From positions 33,642 through 97,641 of the forward strand of contig JAEXRH010000017.1 in NCBI GenBank assembly GCA_023438065.1: a stretch of 64,000 bases of DNA, read 5' to 3'. Below the pieces are notes generated by a model. The model was given only the letters and a program-made list of their open reading frames with translations. It did not search any database and was not told the origin of the DNA. The stretch is from Spirochaetota bacterium. Its GTDB lineage: Bacteria > Spirochaetota > Spirochaetia > Treponematales > Treponemataceae. The position numbers and the translations under genes are program-made. Positions 42,816-51,206 of this stretch are shown one piece after another. Numbering within the stretch: position 1 is the first letter of the stretch; each line of letters begins with the position of its first letter.

Positions 42816-43855
42816 TGGCCAACAGTGACGAAAACGAAATATACCTGACTTCATCCCCGCACCTCGTGAGCCCCTTCGAGACGAAGACCGCGATGCGGAT
42901 CGTGACCGCGTGCCTCGCGCCCGTCGCGCTCTACGGGATCTGGCTCTACGGGCTTCCGGCGCTCGTGACGGTCGCCGTGTCGGTCGTTTCGGCCGTCGTC
43001 TTCGAGTCCCTCTTCAGGCTCGCGATCGGGCGGGAGGTTCGCGCCGGGGACTGGTCCGCGGTCATTACGGGGCTCCTCCTCGCCCTCGTCCTTCCCCCGA
43101 CGACCGCGCCCTGGATCACCGCGCTCGGCGCGCTTTTCGCCGTCGTCGTCGCGAAGGAGTTCTTCGGCGGGCTCGGGGCGAACGTCTTTAACCCCGCGCT
43201 CTCCGGCCGCGCCTTTCTCATGGTCAGCTTCGCGAAGCCCCTGACGACCTGGGTCGCCCCGCGCGGGACCGACGCCGTCTCGGGCGCGTCTGCCATGTGG
43301 TCGGCGACCGACGCGGTTTCGAGCGCGACCGTTCTTTCCTTCATGAAGCCCGGCGAGGGCGGCGTCTCCTCCGCCGCCGAGCTCGCCGCGAAGCTCGGGT
43401 TCCAATCGGACGCGAGCCTTTACTGGAGCATGTTCATGGGGCAGCGGGCCGGCTGTATCGGCGAGTCGGCGATCTTCCTCATCGCGATCGAGGGAATCAT
43501 CCTCTGCCTGACGGGCCTCGTCGACTGGCGCGCGCCGGTCGCGATGCTCGCGACGGCGGTCGCCGTTTCGTGGGCAACCGGCGTCGATCCGCTTCTCACC
43601 CTCCTTTCGGGCGGCCTCGTCTTCGGCGCGGTCTTCATGGTCACCGATTACGCGACGAGTCCCGTGACCCCGTGGGGCAGGGTGATCTTCGGCGCGGGTT
43701 GCGGGCTCATCGCCTCGCTCATCAGGCTCTACGGCGGCTATCCCGAGGGCGTCATGTTCAGCATCCTCATCATGAACGCCTCGGTGCCGTTCCTCGACAA
43801 GATCATTCCCCGGAAATACGGGACCGGCCGCCGTGCGAAGGGGGGCGCGAAATGA
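42812..43855 (+). CDS. rnfD: RnfD, membrane subunit with covalent flavin site
   Basis: 347 residues with about nine hydrophobic segments. It carries the conserved GGLGANVFNPALSGRAFLMVSF segment split over two helices and a TDAVSSATVL motif, in which the threonine is the usual covalent FMN attachment point. It overlaps rnfC by four bases (ATGA). It is part of the ion-translocating membrane core. Attachment would need an ApbE-type transferase, which is not in this window. Confidence 0.96.
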   Translation: MMANSDENEIYLTSSPHLVSPFETKTAMRIVTACLAPVALYGIWLYGLPALVTVAVSVVSAVVFESLFRLAIGREVRAGDWSAVITGLLLALVLPPTTAPWITALGALFAVVVAKEFFGGLGANVFNPALSGRAFLMVSFAKPLTTWVAPRGTDAVSGASAMWSATDAVSSATVLSFMKPGEGGVSSAAELAAKLGFQSDASLYWSMFMGQRAGCIGESAIFLIAIEGIILCLTGLVDWRAPVAMLATAVAVSWATGVDPLLTLLSGGLVFGAVFMVTDYATSPVTPWGRVIFGAGCGLIASLIRLYGGYPEGVMFSILIMNASVPFLDKIIPRKYGTGRRAKGGAK

Positions 43856-44973
43856 AGACGATGATCAGGCTCTCCTTCGTGCTCGCGGCCTACGCCTCGG
43901 TCGCGTGCGTGGGACTCGCGTTCGTGTACCGTCTCACCGCGCCGAGGATCGCCGCCGCCGCCGAGCGCAAGGTGAACGACGCTCTCCGCGCGGTCGTGCC
44001 CGAGGCTACGGGCTTCGAAGACGTGACCGGGAAGGTCGCGTCGGGGCTCTCCTCGGTGACCTTCGACCGCGCGTACGTCGCGAAAGCGGACGGCTCCGCG
44101 ATCGGCATGGTGATCCAGGCGACGGGAGCGACCTACAAGAGTTCGACGATCCTCGTTTCCGTCGGCATGGACCGAAAGGTCGCGGCTGTCCGGTTCCTCG
44201 TGAACGCCGACACCCCGGGTATCGGGACGAAAACGGCCGAGTCGCCGTTCATCGACCAGTTCGCGTCGAAGTCGGTCGACGACGCGTTCAAGTCTGGCGC
44301 GGACGTCGAGGCCATTTCCGGGGCGACGATCTCCTCGAAGGCGGTCGCGGTAATCATAAAGGAAGCGGGCTTTCGCGCGGGAGAGTACCTCGCCGCGAAC
44401 CACGGCGGCGCCGCGGGAAGTCCCGGATCGGCGGCGCCGGTCGAGCTCGCGCCGATGCCGCTCGAGGAATCGCTCGCCGACGCGTTCCCGGGCGCGGAGT
44501 TCGAGGACATTACCGGAACGGTGACGAACGCGGTCGAGAAGTCGATCGTGATCACCGGCGCCTGGCTCGCGAAACGGGGCGGGAAGGCGGTCGGCGTCGT
44601 CGTGCAGGCGAAGGGCCAAACCTACAAGGCGTCGACCCTCCTCGTCGCGGTGAACCTCGACCGGACGCTCGCCGGCGTGCGCGTGAACGAGACCGCGGAC
44701 TCGAAGAACTACGGGTTCGCGATGGTCGATCCGGACTATTACGGCGCCTTCGCGGGGAAGTCGGTGGACGATCCCTTCGTCGTGGGAACCGCCGACGCTG
44801 CGGGCGACGTCGACGCGATCTCGGGCTCGACGATCTCTTCGATGGGGTTCGCGAATATCGTCAAGGTAGCGGCCTTCTCGGGCGCGTCCTATCTCGCCGA
44901 GGCGGGGCTCGGGAAGGCCGGAAAGGCGCCTCCCTCGCCGTTCCCGCTCAACGCGATACCGGAAGAGGAGTGA
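43852..44973 (+). CDS. rnfG: RnfG with two tandem FMN-binding domains
   Basis: 373 residues, against roughly 200 for a typical RnfG. After one N-terminal membrane helix (about 4-24) come two copies of the FMN_bind domain. Copy 1 (about 40-180) ends with EAISGATISS and T159, and copy 2 (about 195-350) with DAISGSTISS and T327. Both repeat the sequence order VVP/FPGAEFEDITG, VIQATG/VVQAKGQTYK, STLLV. Each threonine fits the flavinylation motif, so this subunit may carry two FMNs. ATGA overlap with rnfD. A longer frame through rnfD is rejected. Confidence 0.93.
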   Translation: MKTMIRLSFVLAAYASVACVGLAFVYRLTAPRIAAAAERKVNDALRAVVPEATGFEDVTGKVASGLSSVTFDRAYVAKADGSAIGMVIQATGATYKSSTILVSVGMDRKVAAVRFLVNADTPGIGTKTAESPFIDQFASKSVDDAFKSGADVEAISGATISSKAVAVIIKEAGFRAGEYLAANHGGAAGSPGSAAPVELAPMPLEESLADAFPGAEFEDITGTVTNAVEKSIVITGAWLAKRGGKAVGVVVQAKGQTYKASTLLVAVNLDRTLAGVRVNETADSKNYGFAMVDPDYYGAFAGKSVDDPFVVGTADAAGDVDAISGSTISSMGFANIVKVAAFSGASYLAEAGLGKAGKAPPSPFPLNAIPEEE

Positions 44974-44983
44974 GAATACTGCC

Positions 44984-45598
44984 ATGAAGAAATATCTTTC
45001 GCTTTTCGCGAACGGAATACTCAAGGAAAACCCGCTTCTCATGCTCATGATCGGGCTTTGCTCGTCGCTCGCGGTGACGACGAGCGTCGCGAACGGCTTC
45101 GGCATGGGCGTCGCGATGACCTTCGTCCTCGTCATGAGCGAGATCATGATCAGCGCGCTGAGGAAGCTTATCCCGCAGGAGATCAGGATCCCGATCTTCA
45201 TCATCGTCATCGCGTCGTTCACGACCATCGTCGATCTCGTGATGAAGGCGTATACGCCCGAGCTCTCCAAGGCGATGGGCGTCTTTATCCCGCTCATCGT
45301 CGTCAACTGCATCATCATGGGCCGCGTCGAGTCCTTTTCGTACCGGCGCACGGTCGGCGAGAGCGCGGCCGACGCGCTCGGCATGGGCGTCGGGTATACC
45401 TGGGTCCTCTGCGCGATTTCGGTCGTCAGGGAGCTCGTCGGGGACGGCCGGTTCTTCGGGCGTCCCGTCTTGCCCGAGGAGTATCAGGTGAAGTTCTTCT
45501 CGCAGTCGCCGGGAGGGTTTTTCGTGTTCGGCCTCCTCATCGCGGTCGCGATCGCGGTGAACGCGCGCATCGAGGGAAAGGGAAAGAAAAATGGATGA
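44984..45598 (+). CDS. rnfE: RnfE, membrane subunit
   Basis: 204 residues with about six membrane helices. It opens FANGILKENPLLMLMIGLCSSLAV, with GFGMGVAMTFVLVMSEI and IRIPIFIIVIASFTTIVDL segments and the half-repeat cysteine regions of the RnfA/RnfE family. RnfA and RnfE are inverted paralogs that hold a 2Fe-2S centre at the membrane middle. Starts 10 bases after rnfG and overlaps rnfA by eight bases. Confidence 0.96.
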   Translation: MKKYLSLFANGILKENPLLMLMIGLCSSLAVTTSVANGFGMGVAMTFVLVMSEIMISALRKLIPQEIRIPIFIIVIASFTTIVDLVMKAYTPELSKAMGVFIPLIVVNCIIMGRVESFSYRRTVGESAADALGMGVGYTWVLCAISVVRELVGDGRFFGRPVLPEEYQVKFFSQSPGGFFVFGLLIAVAIAVNARIEGKGKKNG

Positions 45599-46169
45599 TT
45601 TGCTGAAGATATTCGTCGCCGCCGCGCTCATCGACAACGTCGTGCTCATGCGCTTCCTCGCCCTCTGCCCGTTCATCGGCATGTCGGGCGACGTGAAGAA
45701 GTCGATCGGCATGAGCCTCGCCGTCCTTTTCGTGACGGTCCTCGCGACCGCCGCGACCTGGCCCCTCTATACCTTCGCGCTCAAGCCGCTCGGGCTCGAG
45801 TTCCTGCAGATACTCACGTTCATCCTCGTGATCGCGAGCCTCGTGCAGCTCGTCGAGTTTTACCTGAAGAAAGCGGCGCCCGCGCTCTACGGCTCGATGG
45901 GCGTGTATCTCGCGCTCATCACGACGAACTGCGCGATCCTCGCGGTGACCTTCGACGTGATCGTGAAGGGATACGGCTTCGCCGAGTCCCTGACCTACGC
46001 CATCGGCGTCGCCGCGGGCCTGACGCTCTCGCTGCTTCTCATCGCGGGGATCCGCGAGCGGATAAAAATCGCCCCGATCCCGGATTTTCTCAAGGGAACC
46101 CCGATTCTCTTCGTCGCCGCGGCCCTCCTCGCGATGTCCTTCGGCGGATTCTCCGGGCTCATCAAATAG
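45591..46169 (+). CDS. rnfA: RnfA, membrane subunit
   Basis: 192 residues with about six membrane helices. Family markers are DNVVLMRFLALCPFIGMS near the N-terminus and TNCAILAVTF in the middle, each with the cysteine expected for the shared iron-sulfur centre with RnfE. The C-terminus is hydrophobic (FVAAALLAMSFGGFSGLI). It overlaps rnfE by eight bases and is followed 11 bases later by rnfB. Confidence 0.96.
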   Translation: MDDLLKIFVAAALIDNVVLMRFLALCPFIGMSGDVKKSIGMSLAVLFVTVLATAATWPLYTFALKPLGLEFLQILTFILVIASLVQLVEFYLKKAAPALYGSMGVYLALITTNCAILAVTFDVIVKGYGFAESLTYAIGVAAGLTLSLLLIAGIRERIKIAPIPDFLKGTPILFVAAALLAMSFGGFSGLIK

Positions 46170-46180
46170 GAGCTGCTACC

Positions 46181-46996
46181 ATGAACGTTATTCTCCTGAC
46201 CCTCGTCGTCTCGCTCGCGCTCGCGGGAATCCTCGGCTTCCTTCTCGGCGTCTTCAAGAAACTCTTTTACGTCGCGGTCGACCCGACGGAGTCCTCGGTG
46301 CGGGCGGTGCTTCCGGGCTCGAACTGCGGCGCCTGCGGCTATCCCGGCTGCGAGGCGCTTGCTGCGGCCATCGCGGCCGGTCTCGCTCCCGTCGGCGCGT
46401 GCACGGCGGGAGGGGCCGCGACGGCGAAGGCGGTCGGGCTCGTCATGGGCGTGGACGGCGTCGCCGAAACCCAGGTCGCCGTGCTCCTTTGTCAGGGCAC
46501 CTCCGCCGCGTGCAAGCCGAAGGCGCGATACGTGGGCGTGAAGACCTGTCTTGCCGCGAAGGTCGCGTCGAACGGGACGAGGCTCTGCGACTGGGGCTGT
46601 ATCGGATTCGGCGACTGCGAGCGGGCGTGTCCCTTTGACGCGATCCGTCTGGAAGATGACGGGATTCCCCACGTCGATTACCGGAAGTGCACCGGGTGCG
46701 GGATCTGCGTCGCCGAATGCCCCCGAAAGATACTCGCCCGCGTCGGACGCGCGAGAAAGGGCGCGATCACGCTCTGCCAGAACCGGAGCGAGAAGAAGGC
46801 CCAGATCAGGAAGGATTGCTCGGTCGGGTGCGTGAAGTGCGGCATGTGCGAAAAGGTCTGCCCGCTCGCGTGCATTCGGCTTACCGACGGGATCCCGGAT
46901 GTCGATTACGAGGTTTGCGACTCGTGCGGTGAATGCGTGAGGAAATGCCCGACGAAGTCCCTCTCGCTGGTTGAACTTACCGTCAAGGAAGTGTAA
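46181..46996 (+). CDS. rnfB: RnfB, iron-sulfur ferredoxin-docking subunit
   Basis: 271 residues. An N-terminal membrane helix (about 4-24) is followed by the four-cysteine cluster motif CGACGYPGCEA. Two ferredoxin-like regions follow, including CTGCGICVAECP, CVKCGMCEKVCP and CDSCGECVRKCP. It accepts electrons from reduced ferredoxin and passes them to the membrane flavins. It closes the operon. The era promoter appears to be embedded in its last 25 bases. Confidence 0.97.
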   Translation: MNVILLTLVVSLALAGILGFLLGVFKKLFYVAVDPTESSVRAVLPGSNCGACGYPGCEALAAAIAAGLAPVGACTAGGAATAKAVGLVMGVDGVAETQVAVLLCQGTSAACKPKARYVGVKTCLAAKVASNGTRLCDWGCIGFGDCERACPFDAIRLEDDGIPHVDYRKCTGCGICVAECPRKILARVGRARKGAITLCQNRSEKKAQIRKDCSVGCVKCGMCEKVCPLACIRLTDGIPDVDYEVCDSCGECVRKCPTKSLSLVELTVKEV

Positions 46997-46999
46997 TCT
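46971..46999 (+). promoter_or_regulatory. era promoter inside the rnfB 3' end; leaderless
   Basis: TTGAAC (46971-46976), 17 bases, TAATCT (46994-46999), six bases, ATG 47006. The -10 hexamer uses the rnfB stop codon. Confidence 0.55.
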
Positions 47000-47005
47000 C
47001 CCGAT

Positions 47006-47944
47006 ATGGAAGAATTGAACGCGCAAAGCGCGGCCCTGCCCGACGCGGCGGGAAAGAAGCGATGCGCCGTCGTCGCGATCATCGGGCGGCCCTCCGCCGG
47101 CAAGTCGACCTTCATCAACACCGCCTCGGGCGAGAAGGTTTCGATCGTGTCTCCCGTCCCCCAGACGACGCGAAACGCGATCCGGGGCATCGTCAACGGA
47201 AGTCGCGGGCAGCTCGTGTTCATCGACACCCCCGGCTACCACGAATCCGAGAAGAAACTCAACCTCATGCTGAAGTCGATCGCCCACGACCGCTTGCCCG
47301 AGTCCGACGCGATACTCTATCTCGTCGACTCGAGCCGCGAGCCCGGTCGCGAGGAGGAGCTCATCTGCCGGATGCTCGAACGGGTCTCCGACAAGGTCGT
47401 CATCGGCATCAACAAGACCGACCTTCCCGACGCGAAGCCCGGCCTCGTGAGGCTTTTCCTTTCCGCGAACCTCCCGAAGGTCGCCTCCGACCGGATCTTC
47501 GAGATCTCGGCGGAGAAGGACACGAATATCGATCCCCTGCTCATCAGGCTTTTCGATCTCGCGCCGGAGGGCGATCCCCTCTATCCCGAGGAATTCTACA
47601 CCGATCAGGACGTCGATTTCCGGATCGCGGAGATCGTCCGCGAAAAGGCCATCCTCAACACCCGCGAGGAGATCCCGCACGCGATCTACGTGGAGATCGC
47701 CGACCTCGAGATGCGGAAGAACGGGAAGGAACTGTGGGTCCGCGCGTTTCTCGTCGTCGAGCGCGAGAGCCAGAAATCGATGGTGATCGGGAAGGGCGCG
47801 TCGATGATCAAGAAGATCAGGCTCGAGGCCGTGAGCGACCTCAACAAGATATTCCCGTATCGGATACACCTTGACCTTCAGGTGAAGGTGAACAAGAACT
47901 GGCGGCAGAAGGACCCGATCCTCGGTCGCCTCATGAAGCGCTGA
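47006..47944 (+). CDS. era: Era GTPase
   Basis: 312 residues. The GTPase domain has the P-loop GRPSAGKST (27-35), FIDTPGYHES and NKTD. The C-terminal KH domain has VIGKGASMIKKI. Era binds the 3' end of 16S rRNA and assists 30S assembly. Unusually the gene follows the rnf operon by only nine bases. No Shine-Dalgarno sequence is at a usable distance, and the -10 box sits six bases before the ATG. Confidence 0.97.
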   Translation: MEELNAQSAALPDAAGKKRCAVVAIIGRPSAGKSTFINTASGEKVSIVSPVPQTTRNAIRGIVNGSRGQLVFIDTPGYHESEKKLNLMLKSIAHDRLPESDAILYLVDSSREPGREEELICRMLERVSDKVVIGINKTDLPDAKPGLVRLFLSANLPKVASDRIFEISAEKDTNIDPLLIRLFDLAPEGDPLYPEEFYTDQDVDFRIAEIVREKAILNTREEIPHAIYVEIADLEMRKNGKELWVRAFLVVERESQKSMVIGKGASMIKKIRLEAVSDLNKIFPYRIHLDLQVKVNKNWRQKDPILGRLMKR

Positions 47945-48091
47945 TATACATACCCGCCCGGGGAAATTTCTCCCTCGCGCGGGGCTCTCGCCCGGGGGGA
48001 GCCTGTCCGGACTCCCCCGCGCTTACCTTCCGGTAAGCCCTTGCCCCCTCCGCCGCCCGTGTTAGACTCGTGGGTAAGGGGGATTCCTTCA

Positions 48092-48748
48092 ATGATAAAG
48101 ACTACTGTCCGTGCCGCGCTCGCGCTCGTCGCGGCGTTCTCGCTCGCGACCTCATGCGTGGTGTCGGCGGATTCAGCGTTCGAGGCAGCGAAGACCGGGG
48201 ACATCAAGACGATCGATCGCTATCTTTCCGGGAACGGGGACGCGAACGCGATCGACGGCATGAAGAACTCGCTCGCGCACGTCGCCGCGTACAACAGGCA
48301 GGCGTCTGTTCTCAAGGCCCTCGCCGACTCGGGAGCCGATTTCGGGAAGGGAAACGGGGCGGGTCTTTCGCCGCTCGACATAGCCGCGACGATTAACGAC
48401 GTCGAGTCGGCGCGCGTCCTGCTCGACGCGGGGGCCGATCCCGATCGGAGAAACGGACTCGACCGGAAGAAGGCGGCGATTCACTACGCGGCGATCAACG
48501 CGGGAACCGGTGTCGCCGCGTTGTTGCTCGACCGCGGGGTCGACATCAACGCCCGATGCGGCATCGGCGCGACGCCCGTTACCTGGGCGGCCTTTACCTC
48601 GACGCTCGAGTCGGTGAAGCTTTTCGTGGAGCGGGGAGCGGACCTTACCGTGGTCGACTCGTACGGCGACACGGCGCTCTCCTCCGCGAAGGAAAGCGGG
48701 CGGGACGATATTTACCGGTATCTTCTTGAAAAGGGCGTAACGCGCTGA
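48092..48748 (+). CDS. Ankyrin-repeat lipoprotein
   Basis: 218 residues. A signal peptide with a lipobox (SLATSC) is followed by about five ankyrin repeats (from AAKTGDIKTIDRYLSGNGDA to the C-terminus, with typical SPLDIAATIND, AAIHYAAINAGTG and TPVTWAAFTS turns). It is probably a periplasmic or surface protein-binding module. ATG 48092 was chosen over a longer frame because it starts a proper signal sequence and follows AAGGGGG. The 147 bases upstream contain two GC-rich hairpins but no clear promoter. Confidence 0.85.
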   Translation: MIKTTVRAALALVAAFSLATSCVVSADSAFEAAKTGDIKTIDRYLSGNGDANAIDGMKNSLAHVAAYNRQASVLKALADSGADFGKGNGAGLSPLDIAATINDVESARVLLDAGADPDRRNGLDRKKAAIHYAAINAGTGVAALLLDRGVDINARCGIGATPVTWAAFTSTLESVKLFVERGADLTVVDSYGDTALSSAKESGRDDIYRYLLEKGVTR

Positions 48749-48841
48749 ACGCGCCGCGCGAGAAACCGCGACCGATCGCGCGGAATGCGGTCCTCGCCGG
48801 CGATTCCTTCGCCGGCGATCCCGCGCGCGCGTCGTTATGGC

Positions 48842-49582
48842 TTATCTTTTTTCCACCGAGCCGTCGGCCTTCGCGACGTAGACGATCGGTCTTTTCTTCG
48901 TAAAGAAACCGTTCTCGACGACGCCGACGATCGCGTTGAGCGCGTCCTCGATCCTCGCGGGGTCTACGGGTGCCTCCCAGATGCAGTCGAGGATGATGTT
49001 CCCGTTGTCGGTGACGACCGGGCCCGCCTTCCGCACGCCGTGGCGGACGGCCGCCTTCGCGCCGAGCGCGGCTATCGAGCGCTGTACGCTCGTTCTCGCC
49101 TCGGGTATGACCTCGACGGGAAGCGCGAACCTGGTGCCGAGGTGGGGAACGGTCTTCGACTCGTCCGCGACGATGACGAAGGCGTCCGAGTTGTACGCGA
49201 CGATCTTCTCGAGAAGGAGCGCCGCCCCGCCGCCCTTGATGAGCTCGTTTCCGGGCGAGATCTCGTCCGCGCCGTCGATCGCGAGGTCGAGCGCGCCTCC
49301 GATCTCGCGCGAGTTCATCGAGAATACCGGGATGCCGAGTTCCTCGCACGCGATCGTCGTCTGAAAACTCGTCGCGACGGCCCTGATTCCCTTGAGCGTG
49401 CCGTCCTTGATGCGCTCGGCGAGCCGCTCAACGGCCGGCATCGCGGTCGAGCCGGTGCCGAGCCCGATGCGCATCCCGGATCGGATGAGCCCGCCGGCGA
49501 TGAGATCGTCGATCGCGTGCCGCGCCGCGAGGATTTTCTGGTCAGCCTGGGTAAGCGCCTTCGGCGCGTCAGTATTCCGCAT
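48842..49582 (-). CDS. rpiA: Ribose-5-phosphate isomerase A
   Basis: 246 residues of the RpiA family (pentose phosphate pathway, ribose-5-P to ribulose-5-P). Motifs are GLGTGSTAMPAVERLAE near residue 40, ATSFQTTI, DGADEISPGNELIKGGGAALLLEKI with the catalytic Asp/Glu, and VTDNGNIILDCIW. ATG 49582 follows GGGAG at six bases. A TTG six bases further upstream is too close to that site. It overlaps the end of aroDE by 14 bases and is probably cotranscribed. Confidence 0.96.
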   Translation of the reverse strand: MRNTDAPKALTQADQKILAARHAIDDLIAGGLIRSGMRIGLGTGSTAMPAVERLAERIKDGTLKGIRAVATSFQTTIACEELGIPVFSMNSREIGGALDLAIDGADEISPGNELIKGGGAALLLEKIVAYNSDAFVIVADESKTVPHLGTRFALPVEVIPEARTSVQRSIAALGAKAAVRHGVRKAGPVVTDNGNIILDCIWEAPVDPARIEDALNAIVGVVENGFFTKKRPIVYVAKADGSVEKR

Positions 49583-51059
49583 AGTCAACTCCCGTGAAAA
49601 GTTTGTACTGTATGTATGCCTGGTATTGGAGCATGGTGTAGCCGTTCGAGACGCGGCAGCCCGCCTTTTGCGCGCGCTTGAGCATCTTCGTCCGCTCGGG
49701 ATGGTAGATCACGTCATAGACCGCCTCGCGTCCGGTGAAGGAGAAGAACTCGATCGGGTCCACGTCCGCGTCCGGGGACATCCCGACGTTCGTGGTCTGG
49801 ATGATCACGTCCGAGTAGCTTTCGAGAAGGATGCGGTTTCCCGGGTCGAGCGAGGCCCACTTGAAGTTGTACTGCTGGGCGAGTTCGCGGGCCTTGTCGG
49901 TCGTCCGGTTGAACACGCACGCCTTGCCGCCGAGGGCCCTGACCGCGTGCGCGATCGCCTTCGCGGCCCCGCCGGCGCCGATGATGGCGATCCGCATTCG
50001 CCTGAGGTCGCGCCTCCCGAGGAATTCGAGCAGGGCGCGGGAGAAGCCGGGGGCGTCGGTGTTGAACCCTTCCCAGCCCTCGTCGGTTTTCAGGATCGTG
50101 TTGCACGCCCCGATCTCGCCGGTCTGTTCCGATATCGCCTGGAGGTTCGGCAGTACCGTCTCCTTGAAGGGGAAGGTGACCGAGAGCCCGGTGATGCCGA
50201 TCGTGTCCGCGAAGTCGATCGCCTCCTCGACCGTCTCGGCCCTGATCGGGACGTAGACCGCGTCGATCCCCTGCCGCGCGTAGCCCGAGTTGTGGATGGC
50301 CGGGCTCGAGGTCGCGGTAAGGGGATTCCCGGTCACGCCGAATACGCGCGTCGCGTCCGTGATCGAGCGGACGCGATAGGTCTCGTTGATCGTCACGGGG
50401 TCGAGGTGGCCGAGAAGGTTCCCCGCTTGCCTGATGCTTTCCTCGCTCGACACGAAGGTCACGCACGAGCCGACGACGGGCGCGAGAACGCGGGAGGGGA
50501 GCCCGTAGGGGCCCATCGCTATGAGGATGTAGTCCTCGTTCTCGAGGGTCTTCGCCTCGCGGAAGAGGTTGGTCACGTCGGAGAGGTTTCTCGGCATGAA
50601 GGCGATTTTCGCTATCTCGTCCTTCGTCTTTCTCAGCCTGCGGACGCGGGCCGCGATGTCCGAGATCGGCCCGTTCATCTCGTGGACGCTCCGGATTATC
50701 CTCGTGCCGAAGGCGCGCGCGGCCTCCTCGATGCTCGGGACCTGGATGTCCTCCTCGAGGTCGATGTACGCGAAGTTCTTGCGGGGATCGGTGTCCGCGA
50801 AGGCGAGACCGCGCGCGAGAAGCGCCGTCCTCGAGCCTTCGCCCTCGACGAACTGGCCGCCGTCCGACTTGCGGCGGATGGTCAGGATGCACGGGATGTC
50901 GGCGATCTCGGGGAAGGAACGGAACTGGAGCCGCTCGTCCGGCGCGAGGCAGTCGACGCGGAGCTCGACGCAGTCGATGAGATGACGATAGAGATCGACG
51001 AGCGCGAGGTTTTCCCGGATCGTGAGGGAGTTAAGAACGAGGCAGATTTTCGTCTTCAT
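49569..51059 (-). CDS. aroDE: Fused 3-dehydroquinate dehydratase/shikimate dehydrogenase
   Basis: 496 residues joining steps 3 and 4 of aromatic amino acid synthesis. The N-terminal type I dehydratase (about 1-230) has ELRVDCL, SVHEMNG with H126, and the Schiff-base lysine K151 in IAKIAFMP. The C-terminal AroE domain (about 238-496) has GNPLTATSSPAIHN, VTFPFKE with K299, CNTI, NTDAPGF and the GAGGAAKAIAHA nucleotide loop. The fusion is known in spirochaetes, chlamydiae and plants. A TATAAT lies nine bases before the ATG, with a pyrimidine-rich CCCTCCC instead of a ribosome site. Confidence 0.96.
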   Translation of the reverse strand: MKTKICLVLNSLTIRENLALVDLYRHLIDCVELRVDCLAPDERLQFRSFPEIADIPCILTIRRKSDGGQFVEGEGSRTALLARGLAFADTDPRKNFAYIDLEEDIQVPSIEEAARAFGTRIIRSVHEMNGPISDIAARVRRLRKTKDEIAKIAFMPRNLSDVTNLFREAKTLENEDYILIAMGPYGLPSRVLAPVVGSCVTFVSSEESIRQAGNLLGHLDPVTINETYRVRSITDATRVFGVTGNPLTATSSPAIHNSGYARQGIDAVYVPIRAETVEEAIDFADTIGITGLSVTFPFKETVLPNLQAISEQTGEIGACNTILKTDEGWEGFNTDAPGFSRALLEFLGRRDLRRMRIAIIGAGGAAKAIAHAVRALGGKACVFNRTTDKARELAQQYNFKWASLDPGNRILLESYSDVIIQTTNVGMSPDADVDPIEFFSFTGREAVYDVIYHPERTKMLKRAQKAGCRVSNGYTMLQYQAYIQYKLFTGVDYAEY

Positions 51060-51068
51060 TTGGGAGGG

Positions 51069-51074
51069 ATTATA
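51069..51074 (-). promoter_or_regulatory. aroDE -10 box; near-leaderless
   Basis: Minus strand TATAAT (51074-51069) lies nine bases before ATG 51059. The intervening CCCTCCC cannot act as a Shine-Dalgarno sequence. The -35 region is weak. Confidence 0.55.
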
Positions 51075-51164
51075 CCCATACTTCGAGGCTTTCTGGAAGT
51101 ACCGCGAGGGGGAGCGGAAGCCCGTCGCGGCGGGTCCCGACTCGCGTCATGATCGCGCGCGTCG

Positions 51165-51194
51165 AAAAAAAAGGCGCCGGAGGATCCCGGCGCC
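51165..51194 (-). terminator. Terminator of the def-fmt-PASTA operon
   Basis: Reading the minus strand, GGCGCCGG (51194-51187) pairs with CCGGCGCC (51180-51173), followed by eight T residues (51172-51165). Confidence 0.88.
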
Positions 51195-51206
51195 CGTCGG
51201 TTCGCG

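Noticed and set aside
47995..48038. GC-rich hairpins before the ankyrin lipoprotein as a riboswitch
   Set aside because: Two simple stems (GGGGGAG/CTCCCCC and GCTTACC/GGTAAGC) without any conserved riboswitch core.
49583..49588. TTG start two codons upstream for rpiA
   Set aside because: The GGGAG site would abut it with no spacing, whereas ATG 49582 has six bases.
49392..51152. 586-codon plus-strand frame
   Set aside because: Antisense of aroDE, whose catalytic motifs are intact.
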